The notes under the pieces are model-generated. The model did not search any database and was not told the DNA's origin. It was given only the letters and a program-made list of their open reading frames with translations. A program made the position numbers and the translations under genes. DNA of 64,000 nucleotides from Watersipora subatra (taxonomy: Eukaryota > Bryozoa > Gymnolaemata > Cheilostomatida > Watersiporidae). The stretch spans positions 41,814,776 to 41,878,775 of the forward strand of contig NC_088713.1 of the NCBI RefSeq assembly GCF_963576615.1. Direction: 5' to 3'. This document shows positions 1 through 10,700 of the stretch, one piece after another (position 1 is the first letter of the stretch; the number at the start of each line of letters is the position of its first letter).

Positions 1-1042
1 CATTTTGGTAAGGCAAGCAATGAAAATGAGCTGAACTCTAACAAAAATTTCTTATTTTTTTGTTTCAGTAATTTTACTGAAATTTACTGAAATTTGACTG
101 ATTTCTTTTAAGAAATTAGCAGCTAAGGAATATTAGCATCATTTAAAATAAAACATTAAACTTTTGAAAAGAGTTCTGTGAAAAAACCTTTTCTTGAATC
201 AGAACCTGTACTAACACTCGCTGTTGAGGCTGATTAGTTTAAATTGTGTTAGTTTTGAATTGAACAAACCAATTCCAGTCTTCTTCTAGCTTTAGAGTCA
301 CACCGCCTATAACAGAACTTAGAGATTTTGAAGTTGAAAAATTTGAATTAATTTTTTAAATTAAATTTTAATTAAATTAATTCTAATAAAATTTTTGAAT
401 TAATCTACTTTTACAAAAATAAAAAGCATTCTCTAAAAAAAATTTAAATTGCAGAATAACTATAAAAAATACTAATAATAAAGAAATAATAAAGAATACT
501 TATAAATTAAAAGCTAAATTATAATCTTTGATGTTTTTTTAATATTTTCACTTTTAGCAGTTACTTTTACAAGCTATACATTTTTTGCAGTAATAATAAC
601 ACTCTTATTACTTCTGCAGTTTTTAAGAAACGCCCACACTTAACAACTTACCTACATGCAAGAATCGGTATGAAAACTCATGTATAAACCTTTGTACTAG
701 CTCTTCTCTGAATTCTATTCATTGTATCAAAAGTTAACCATCGAGGTGGAGAGGAAGCACCAATCTGGTTGATGATCCATCGACAGAGATAAAAATCAGC
801 AGTATATAAATGAAACAAAGATGTAAGCATCAACTCGGCTATCCTCATGCATCCGTACACTCTACATCTCATTAAACAAGAAACCAGTCGAATCATCTAA
901 TGTAGGGATCTATGAACATTTGAACTGAAGGGCAGCGTGAAGTTTTGAGCAGCTGTTTGATGCTAGCCTCATGTTCTAGGTTTACATAAAAGTTGGACGT
1001 GCAAAGCATTACGAAATTGTATTCAATTTTACTGGTAATTAC
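1..1042. other. AT-rich non-coding
   Basis: Strongly AT-rich, no exon, RNA gene or recognisable element seen. Confidence 0.5.
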
Positions 1043-1046
1043 TTAA

Positions 1047-1415
1047 AGGTTGACTTGCAACAAAATTCCCGTTACACTTATTTGGTATCAAAAGATTCAC
1101 CATGTCTTACTCTGTTGTGTTGTCGGTGCAAAATATGTGGAAATGTGATTACAAGCTTTTAAAAGCTCAAAAATGAACAGTTAATCGCCGCTATGACAAA
1201 ACCGCCGTAGATTGGAATTCTAATAATTCTAAACCGTAGATTCTAATCTACAGCAGTTTCGTGATGAGGGCGATTAACTGTTCGTTTTTTAGCTTTTAAG
1301 AGCTTGTAATCACATTTCCACATATTTTGCGCCTACAACACAACAGAGTAAGTAAGACATGGTTAATCTTATGATACCAAATAGCTGTAATGTGAATTTT
1401 GCTGCAAGTCAACCT
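1047..1415. mobile_element. Foldback MITE with TTAA flanks
   Basis: Inverted arms of about 140 bp beginning AGGTTGACTTGCA, flanked by TTAA on each side (1043-1046, 1416-1419). The centre is a second palindrome around GAATTCTAATAATTC. TTAA targets fit piggyBac or Kolobok elements. A one-armed relative lies at 19107-19250. Confidence 0.75.
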
Positions 1416-2339
1416 TTAATGGTTATTAAAAATAACTATGTAGTTTTAAGAACCAAGAACTAAAATTAGTGTCAAAAAACATCAAAAAAAATTTCAATGT
1501 AAATGATGAAATTTGGTTTTTGATGTAAATTTTGTTAAAAGGTTTTGGCTGCAAATTAGATATTCAAAGCATTAATAGAAGTTTGGAATTCAAATTTGAC
1601 AAATTGAATCTCAAATTGTATTTAACAGCCTTCATTTTTGAAGAGGTTTGTTAGTGCATATAATGTACTTGTATGTGGTACCAAACATAGATAGAAATCA
1701 TGAAGTGGTGCGCCTTGAATTTGGAAACTTTTCATTAGGTAGAAGTTTATTTTAAACTTCCTTTCAATTTCATTCTATTTCAACAAAACAGCAATTGACA
1801 AAACCTACATTTTTAGTTCGGATGAAACTTTACAAGCTAGCAAAACTTCAATGGTTGCTCATCTACAACATAAACAGAGCTGCAATGACACTGGCTCAGA
1901 ATTTTAAAAAAGTTACAAATTCTTACCCCAAAAAACCAGCATTTTCATAACTTGATAATGTTCTGTTATCATTAATTAGGAAGTTGATCAGTCTCTTTAA
2001 TTTAAATTTAAGCTGTCAGCTAAATACAAGTTATAGTAAGGTGCTTTAATCTAAATATTTGATGCAAACATGTCTTTCGCCTTGAAATGTTGCATTACTC
2101 TCAAAAAGTTGCAAAAGGTTTCAAGCTATATCCATATCTATGGTGGACCTCACATTTTTTGAAGCCTTTCCATACCTATAGTTTACTGGAAAAGTTCTAA
2201 TTATATATAAAAAAAAACTGGTTGTGGCTAAAATTTGCTATCATAGACATTAATATTCTTTTAAATTTACATTGAGATGTTTACGTCTCATATGTGAACT
2301 CACACTAAAATTTTAGTGGATTTTATCCGCAAGTACCAA

Positions 2340-2440
2340 TATTTTTTATCATTTAAGATTGATTTTTTATGGTAAAGGTGATCTGACTGCCAGGATGTTT
2401 CACGATTGAAGTTGATAAAACCTGATCACATTTAAAACAC
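2340..2440. mobile_element. Long-TIR foldback family, fragment
   Basis: One arm only: GGTGATCTGACTGCCAGGAT followed by GTTTCACGATTGAAGTTGAT, matching the copies at 30.5, 32.8 and 60.6 kb. Confidence 0.65.
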
Positions 2441-2779
2441 AAAATTAACAACCATGGATAAATTTCAGATTTCTGTCAGAGCGAACAAGTTTTAAATTAA
2501 AGGGTAAATTTTCAGTTGTGGATTTGCTATATATTTCATGATGAATCTCACTAGCAGTATAAGTTCATCATAAATACAAGAGTTGTCTACTCTTAAGAAT
2601 GAAACGAACATTTAATGATAACTTTTTGGATATCAGTGTACTTGCCGATGACTCTTATAAAAAATGATTTTCAGTCATGCTCTATGTCTGATGACTGGTT
2701 ATCATAAAACCGTCAGTCAATTCTGTAAAATTGATAGCTCCCACAAGCAAAACATCTTTCATCTCTGGAGAACATCATT

Positions 2780-2820
2780 TGTTGTTACAGTTGAGAATAT
2801 CATTCTCAACTGTAACAACA
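2780..2820. repeat. Perfect 19-bp hairpin
   Basis: TGTTGTTACAGTTGAGAAT, loop ATC, then the exact complement ATTCTCAACTGTAACAACA. The 3-base loop is too small for a normal miRNA precursor. Confidence 0.85.
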
Positions 2821-2999
2821 GGTTTAGCAGAACACTTTCTAAAGGTGATACTCATCTTTCTAAGCTCAACAAGTCTTTTTAGATGCTGGACTGTAAAGGA
2901 AGTTCCCTGACCCCTTACTTGCCATACCAAATCAATGTTTTAGAATGACTCATTGTGAAAACTTATAAAGCTTATAAGGCGGACATTCAACTATAGAAT

Positions 3000-3235
3000 C
3001 TGTAGTATACTGTAGTATACTACAGTATACTACTATACTGTAGTATAGTGTAGTATACTATACTGTAATATACTGTAGTATACTACAGTATACTACTAGT
3101 ACACATTCTACTACAGTACTATGTGTACACGTAGTACTGTAGTACTATGTTTACTACAGTACTACTACTACTTATACTGCTACTCACTACTTATACTACT
3201 AGTATACTACCGTATATCTAGTAGTATACTAGTAG
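3000..3235. repeat. TAGTATACTACAG palindromic simple repeat
   Basis: Alternating TAGTATACTGTAG / CTACAGTATACTA, then GTAGTACTGTAGTACTATG. Nearly every segment is self-complementary. Confidence 0.9.
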
Positions 3236-3239
3236 TGAG

Positions 3240-4727
3240 CATAGAACAAGCATACAAAACAGGTACACAATGCTTCTGTATTCTATTGTGAATCTTCTCC
3301 TTTATAGTCTCTGGATTGCTAGTCTTAATCCTAGCAATCAAGCCAGCCTCAAATTGGCGGTAGTCCGATCTATGTCCAGGCTGGCTTGGCTTCCATTGAA
3401 GTCGACAACCTGAGCTCACCTGGCAACCAGCCGGCTGGCTCCCACTACCAAACATAAATTTTGTGCATTCTCAAATTACCAAACCTGCAATTCGATTGCT
3501 GTGAAGCGCTTCTATCATCTGGTTGAGATGCTGAGTGTGGTCTTTGACCGCCATGATTGACAGGCACTAAAATCTTTGTATTGATTTTTTAAATTCTTGT
3601 TATCTAGTTTATCTGTTTTTCTGTCATTTCTAATGACTTTAACAGATGTGTTATTCTTCTCACTTGTTCCACAACAATATTATTGTTAGTTTTTAATATA
3701 TTTTATATTCCTATTTGTTGATAAGAGACTTACAACAACCTTACATAACGGCATCACTTTTTTCGCTTTTTATCCTTTGATACAGTTTTTATTAGCAGGT
3801 ACTTTTAGTAAGTGTGTAAAACTGCATCATATGTCTAAAAGGGATACAATATTCCACTTTTATCCATTATTAAATGCAACATAGCCAGTAAAACATTTAA
3901 AAAGCTCTTGCATATAGTTACACAAGCTCAACCTATCTTTGTCTAATTATAGAGTTCCGACAATCTCTGTTCTACTATTAAATTTTAGAACAATATTTCT
4001 GAAATTTGTCAGGGATGTACCAATGACCAATCGATCCATCTAAGAACTTCAAACATTGTCTGGTAGAAACACAGAATGTGACAAACTCTAGCTTCTTTAT
4101 TATTTTCAAATTAATAAGTAAGAAAATGTTTTTAATTACATTATTTTGGTATAATGTATATGTTATTTTATTGTGATTGTTGGTATTTGTGGTCAAGTAA
4201 GCGGAGAGCGAAAATTGGCAAAAAACATCTATGACCTAAAATACAGCCAAGACGTGTACCAGGTTTTTATACACCAATAATCTATGGACACTTGGGTGTG
4301 CCAGTGTGGAAGAGCTATGATGTGCCAAAAAGGAGATCATGTTTCTATAGGGCGCGGTTGTAAATAGAGAATAGTGTTTCAACAACAAAAAGTTTTGCAT
4401 ATGAAGCAATGTTCAGGAAAGCAGGAACTTTGCGCATACACAAGTGTGACACCATTGGTTGCTAAGGTCATTTCTACGGCACAAAGATGGCGCATCACAT
4501 GGGTGTTTCACTTTCAAACAAGGACACTGAATCACGACAGAAAGAGAGCAACACGGCTGTTTCCATGGTGGCATTGCAGTGCCATATGAGTGCGTGTCGT
4601 TATGCTATAAATGTATGAAAACATAGTGAATATCAAACAGGAGCAGAGATTAATGATGGGGCACATGACATTTTCTTTGATATAGAGGAGCTGATGATCA
4701 CCTATTATAATTGGTGACTGGTGAGAT
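3240..4727. other. Gene-free stretch
   Basis: No gene recognised. A GC-richer patch at 3290-3440 contains an inverted pair, CAGCCTCAAATTGGCGG / CAGGCTGGCTTGG, without coding potential. Confidence 0.4.
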
Positions 4728-4786
4728 GAATTATAATTATTATTTTATAATAATATAAAATAATATTATAATAATTATAATTGCTC
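4728..4786. repeat. AT palindrome of about 56 bp
   Basis: AATTATAATTATTATTTTAT .. ATTATAATAATTATAATT is self-complementary apart from a few bases; it could extrude as a cruciform. Confidence 0.75.
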
Positions 4787-5524
4787 TTGAACTTTCTAAT
4801 GTGTCTACACTCTAGTGTTGCCACTCTTGAACAAAGGAACAATGATCTACATGTTTACAGCTTTATGATTTTCAAAAATCACCATACGATTTGATAATGC
4901 AATTAGATGATTCAAGATATATCGTAAAAAACTATTATTATTATTATGTATTATCGTGTAACGAAATTTGTAAACTTTTGTTAACATTTTTTGTATATCC
5001 CAACTTGAAGTGAAACAGTTTTGTGTTCTTGATAATTAAAAGCATTCATTTCATGAATGCTTAATGCGCGTGGAAAGCTGTGGAATGAATTTATTATAGG
5101 ACTACCAATCCGGTGTCTTTTAGTTCCAGTATGAAAGTCACTCCGAAAATTGTCAAATGTAAGATAAATCTCCATTAAACGAATATATCATTTATACGAT
5201 TTGCAATATCTTTTTCAATGGTGACGATTTTTAAAGCGTCTATCTTAAAACCGTCACCAAACAATAAATTGTCATGTAGTGAAACTCTGCTCATGTTTAA
5301 ACATAAAATATTTTGTAAATCCCAAACTAAGCTGGGGTTTAAATACACTAGTTTAGCCTATGGAGAACAATTTTAAAGCAATTGTAGGATTACATACAAT
5401 ATACTCACATACTTGCAAACACTAGTAGAAATGCAAATATAAATTGTACTCTGTGAAAAGTTAAAGTAACACTTTAAGTCATTTGCTAACTAGGCCAACA
5501 GCCAATGGGGTGTAATTAACATGG

Positions 5525-5821
5525 TTGATAACTGTTTACAGGTTAGAGCAGCCGTTGTCTAGACTGCAGGAAACAACTGGTCGGGGTTCAATTTTTACAA
5601 AGCCCACTGTTGAAATGACATCCATCCTCTCATGGCTGGGCATGTTTTCAGTTGATGAAGTTTCCTTGCCACTAGGGTCAGTTATGTCTAGCCAAGATCA
5701 CAGGGCCAATGTTTGTGTTAAGTGGAACATACCGCTTGTGAAATTGCTGGCCCACAAAAGAGCCCAGCGATATTACAGGATATCAATGGGAAGGGGGCGG
5801 TTTATACCAGAAATTGACTGA
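5525..5821 (+). other. Unrecognised protein-like open stretch A (possible terminal exon)
   Basis: An open frame follows an acceptor-like TGTTTACAG (exon would begin at 5542) and ends at TGA 5821. The translation is compositionally ordinary protein, unlike the repeat ORFs elsewhere: it includes RGSIFTKPTVEMTSILSWLG, FSVDEVSLPLGSVMSSQDHR and KRAQRYYRISMGRGRFIPEI. No family was recognised. It lies on the strand opposite SSNA1, downstream of its stop, so it could be the last exon of a convergent gene whose other exons are further left, or a decayed copy. No upstream exon was found in the window. Confidence 0.4.
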
Positions 5822-6080
5822 GAGAAGCAACTGCCGTAATGATGAATGAGAAAAAGGAGACTGCAGACGTACAGAAACTGTTCGTTATTTTATTTTAGGT
5901 TTAAATGTGCTGAGGTTGTGATATCTGAAGTTGGTACAGATTTTGTAATTGTTGAGCTTTTTCCCATTACATAAAACATTTCTTACAATTTTAATAAAAC
6001 TTGGTTATATTCCACAGAAAATGTGCACCAATAAAATCACTAAAATTTGAACTAGCAGAACAGAAAGGAGATCGAACTAA

Positions 6081-6359
6081 TTCTATCAACAAAAGATATT
6101 TAAGGAGGCGGATTTCCAGCACTCAGCAGAACATGCTTGCCCTGCTTATCGGTTTGTTAAAGGTGTTTTCCCTCCAAGGGAGACAACTATGAACCCCCGA
6201 GTCCTAAAGCTGGTAGAGCTCTGTGTATCAGATACCCTTCCAGGCGAGACTGGTGCGCCTGCAGCACGAAAAACTTGGCTCAAAGATTTGCAAGATAGAA
6301 TTACAAATTCATTTCAGCGTTGTTTAATGTTGAAATTACATTTAAGGAACTTGTTGTGA
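6081..6359 (+). other. Unrecognised protein-like open stretch B
   Basis: Open for 92 codons after a TAA at 6078-6080, ending at TGA 6357-6359, 260 bp beyond stretch A on the same strand. The translation reads like a real protein: AEHACPAYRFVKGVFPPRET, MNPRVLKLVELCVSDTLPGE, then RKTWLKDLQDRITNSFQ. An internal acceptor-like TTTCCAG at about 6114-6120 could start an exon. No family was recognised. Stretches A and B may be exons of one gene or parts of one relic; their junction could not be fixed because A runs into its own stop. Confidence 0.4.
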
Positions 6360-6654
6360 CTATCGGTTTTACGCATATATTGATATTGTAAATATAATGG
6401 ATCGATCTATATCGCCACTCTGACCAGTGCTACCTCTAAATGTTTATGGACAATACAAGCTATTAGATGAATGTCCAGAGTTGTGCGGGTAATAAAAACA
6501 GCTTATAAACAGTGGCAGGTAATGTAGTTGCCATTAACTAATTTGAGTAAGCTAGTATATTGCTAAACTGATTAATATGAGTTGAGAGAACAAGCTTAGT
6601 GACACTGCATCTAATACAGCATTGTTAACAGTATTTCAATCGATGTATTGACCA

Positions 6655-6770
6655 CCTGCCCAATGAATCCACTGTATGCTGTATAGCTTAATGGATTAGA
6701 TTGTCGTTTTGTTAACTGGAGGTTGGAAGTTCTATTCCAGTGCATTGTGGAATTTATTTTTGGCTAGAAT
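6655..6770 (+). mobile_element. tRNA-like SINE fragment
   Basis: GTATAGCTTAATGGATTAGA resembles an A box region and GAAGTTCTATTCCAG a decayed B box. The same flank (GCCCAATGRATCCAYTGTAT) occurs at 8493, so the two are copies of one element. Confidence 0.5.
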
Positions 6771-6939
6771 TTAATAGCTATAGCTGGACATATACACGAC
6801 TTTGAGATTCACATATATGATTAAATACTTGACAACGTATTGGGCTCAATTGTTGGATACTACCCTGATAGTGTTGTTAACATCCAATAACATACAAAAA
6901 TCCTCTCATGTGCAACAATCTTTGCTGTAATTGGAGAAA

Positions 6940-7135
6940 TGAAGGGCCGTAGCCATTGGTAGATGTTAGAAAAAAGACTGCATTGTATGAGATTCGAACT
7001 CCGACACTCGGCTAGGCTGGAGCGGTACCATCTGCAAGACCCAAACACCTTGGTGTATTCTAGAATTATTGTACACATAGTTATTACACATGACGATCTC
7101 TCACAGCGCGAGAGAATTCCAGAGTACTAGCGCTC
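6940..7135 (-). mobile_element. tRNA-derived SINE, minus orientation
   Basis: Shares with other copies the block GAGAGATCGTCATGTGTAAT (here inverted near 7085-7110), a tRNA-like B box (GAGTTCGAATCTC) and a CTTTTTTCTAAC segment. Lies 500 bp downstream of the SSNA1 stop. Confidence 0.65.
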
Positions 7136-7634
7136 GTAAAAACATGCACAGCCTCTGATAAGCAGGCAGCATACTGGATCTTTGAGGGATTGCTCAGACA
7201 AGCTGTAACAGTTATCCAGTAATAAAGGAGGTGTCACACAGTCCCAAAGATACAATAGAACAAGGCACCTGTTTAGATACTATGGCAATCAGAAACCTTA
7301 GATCAGCTGATCAGCAGTATGATGCCAGAGGGTTGCAGAGTTTCTTTGTATTCGCTACTGAAAACTAAACAATTGTGATGAGAACAATACATAATAGCAA
7401 CATAATATAAGCTTTTGAGTATAATAATACATTTATCATAAATAAAATTAAACTTTGAAAAGCCCAAAATAAGTACTAAACTCATGCCTTAAGCGAGTGT
7501 GCGATGATACGCTAGTCCGACACTCACAGCATACATGAATGTTATAGAACCTAACAACCCCCAACCCAACTTGGCTGGCACAGGTTCGTAAGAAGCACAG
7601 GCTAAAGGGAAGCTATCAGTCGACTTGTATGAAT

Positions 7635-7706
7635 CTATTGATGCTGTTTCAGGGTAGTTGACTCCTTTTTGAGTACATTAAGAAGAGTCTGTGAGCTCTC
7701 AAGTAT
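7635..7706 (-). CDS. SSNA1: SSNA1 coding exon 3 and stop
   Basis: After the acceptor TATTTCAG the exon reads [23 protein letters not shown] and stops at TAG (7637-7635). The ILESSQTLL motif is a family hallmark. No AATAAA was found close downstream on the minus strand, so the 3' end is not placed. Confidence 0.93.
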   Translation of the reverse strand: MLESSQTLLNVLKKESTTLKQHQ

Positions 7707-10700
7707 CTGAAATATATGGAGTAGTGAAAATAAAATAATTGGAGATGTCATTGGAAACATGACCTTTGCTTGTTCCGACTTATAAAGACTGGGCCAAGTT
7801 TGGACACTGAAAAAGTCCAGGCAGTGAAAGTTGAGTATTGTACAGTACATTAAACAGTCTATATTGTTTCACACATATACTCCTAGGTTCCAATATGGTA
7901 TAGGAAATACATATACAGTACACATGAGAGAGTAACATATGGTCATACCTACAATAGGGTACAGAATACTATTAATAGCAGTCAAATAAAAACCGAAAAT
8001 TACAGGAAGACGGGAATTTTACAAACACGCATCGTCTGTCATGAGAACCACCTATCGATCGCAGTTGTCATTTTTCAGAATGACACGGCTACATCGAACA
8101 ATCGACCGAACCACAGACAATTGAAATTCCAAGCACCCAAAGTCAGAAGAAGCAGGGGCGACTGTATACGCACTGCATGTAAACTTGTACAAGAAATATA
8201 TTATGGTAAATACTTCAGATAAATAAAAGCATTTTATAAAACTACTATCTTTGAATGCCTGGCGTTGCACGGGTAATAAAACAGTTACCTAATGATTTTG
8301 AGTAACTCACCTGGAAAGCTAGAAATTTTTACTAAAACAACACCTGCATTTTAGGCCAGCTTAACAATTGTTACACGTAACGTAACGTCAACAGTGCTAG
8401 TGATTAACCCCAAACAATCACTTTATGCATAAGTATCTTAACCAAAGTAATAACTATTACTATTATTACTATCACTAAGTAATGACTATTTGCCCAATGG
8501 ATCCATTGTATTCCGTGTAGCTTAATGGTTAAGTTCGTCGCCTTTAGGTCTGGAGGTCTCGAGATCAACATTAGTGTTGTGTTGATTTTCAAAGATAGAT
8601 TTTAATTGCAATAACTGGACACAGGGTTTAACAAAAAGCCAAACACTAAGAAATATAGATATAGATGTAGATGTATATACGGTATGTTGGACTCGATGTA
8701 AGACACAAATCTATAGGTTCTTAGAGTGAATCCACACTTTCGCTAAAGACAGCTGAATTAAGGTACAGCAGCAGTGATAGCTGCTTTGTATATCTGCTGC
8801 TGCTGACTTGTATATCTGCTGCTGCCGCCTTGTATATCTGCTGCTGACTTGTATATCTGCTGCTGCTTTGTATATCTGCTGCTTCTGCCTTGTATATCTG
8901 CTGCAGCTGACTTGTATATATGCTGCTGCCGCCTTGTATATCTGCTGCTGACTTGTATATCTGCTGCTGACTTGTATATCTGCTGCTGCCGCCTTGTATA
9001 TCTGCTGCTGCCGCCTTGTATATCTGCTGCTTCTGCCTTGTATATCTGCTGCTGCCGCCTTGTATATCTGCTGCTGCCGCCTTGTATATCTGCTGCTGCC
9101 ACCTTGTATATCTGCTGCTTCTGCCTTGTATGTCTGCTGCTGCCACCTTGTATACCTGCTGCTTCTGCTTTGTATATCTGCTGCTTCTGCCTTGTATATC
9201 TGCTGCTGCCGCCTTGTATATCTGCTGCTGCCGCCTTGTATATCTGCTGCTGCCTTGTATATCTGCTGCTGACTTGTATATCTGCTGTTGCCTTGTATAT
9301 ATGCTGCTGTATATATGCTGCTGTATATCTGCTGCTGCCTTGTATATCTGGTGCTGCCTTGTATATTTACTGCTGCTGCCTTGTATATCTGCTACTGTAT
9401 GTCTTCTGCTGCCTTGTATATCTGCTGCTGCCTTGTGTATCTGCTGCTGCCACCTTGTATATCTGCTGCAGCTGCCTTGTATATCTGCTGCTGCCTTGTA
9501 TAACTGCCGCTACCTTGTATACCCGGTGCTGCAGCCTTGTATATCTGGTGCTGTATAGGTGCTGCTGCGGCTTTGTGATAGTAGGTGTACAAGGCTGGTT
9601 CACAGCAACGGAGTTGTCCTCTTGACGATTATTAGTCAACTATGCACACTGTAGACCGATGGCATCGCCGAGGCATCCCGGATGTCAGAAAATATTCCAG
9701 CTGTCAAACTTTCCAGATAGTTTGCCGAGCATCCACAACAGCCTGTGCACCACTTTAGTGATGGTGATTGGATGACATAGATTGCTTGATCTATGTTTCC
9801 ACTCATGATAACTGCTGCAGGACTAGAATTTTATGGTTTCAGCATCCACATTGTATAGTGAGAATATTATGCCGCGGACTATTTACTGATATTAACGCAG
9901 ATGGGTTTGTGATAGTGTGAACAATATTATTACAGACGGTCACCAATGTTTAGTGAGATTAATGTCGACACACTGCGATATAATATGCACCAGCCTTTAG
10001 GTGAAGGTCACAGAGATAAGGGTTTAGTCAACTTTTTGTACATGAGCTTTAAAATAGCATAACTTTCTGACGGATTTGTTATATTTGTTAGTTTCAACAG
10101 CTTACAGCTAGACTCTCCACATTTATGCATTTCAGGTTTTCTTTCTATTGTAACACTTCCACTTTTTTCTTTTCTTTGCTATTATTATTAATTGGCTTCA
10201 GAGTCTATATCAATAATGAAGTCATAATTTTTTTTTAAAGTAAAAGATTTTTTGATGAATTCGTTAAACATTTTTAAAGTTCTCTGGTAATCACAAGCGA
10301 AAAATAAAGTGGAAGTAATACAATGAATGGAAAACCTAAAATACATAAATGTGGAGAATCTAGCAGCGAAAGCTAGCAATAAACTGCAATTCAGACTCAT
10401 TTTGTTCGATTAATCGGAACCAGTTCCTCGCAAAAAGGCAATACTACTAATGTATATACTACACATAAATATCATAGACCTATTAACTATATACTATAAC
10501 CTATACTAACCTATATAACCTAAACTATACTATAACCTATTAGCTACATTAAGTATAGTTAATTGGTCTATCTATATATATATTTCTCAAAGTATGTCGT
10601 ATGTGTGTAGGTTTTCCGGCTATAGCTATTATTAGAACAGCTGAGCTGGACAACAATGCAGACTCAAAGTCATGGCTTACGGTCATTGGAAGCCTAATTT

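Noticed and set aside
8849..9625. 258-codon plus-strand ORF (repeating [11 protein letters not shown]) and overlapping ORFs
   Set aside because: Shadow of the CTG-rich tandem array; several frames on both strands are open at once.
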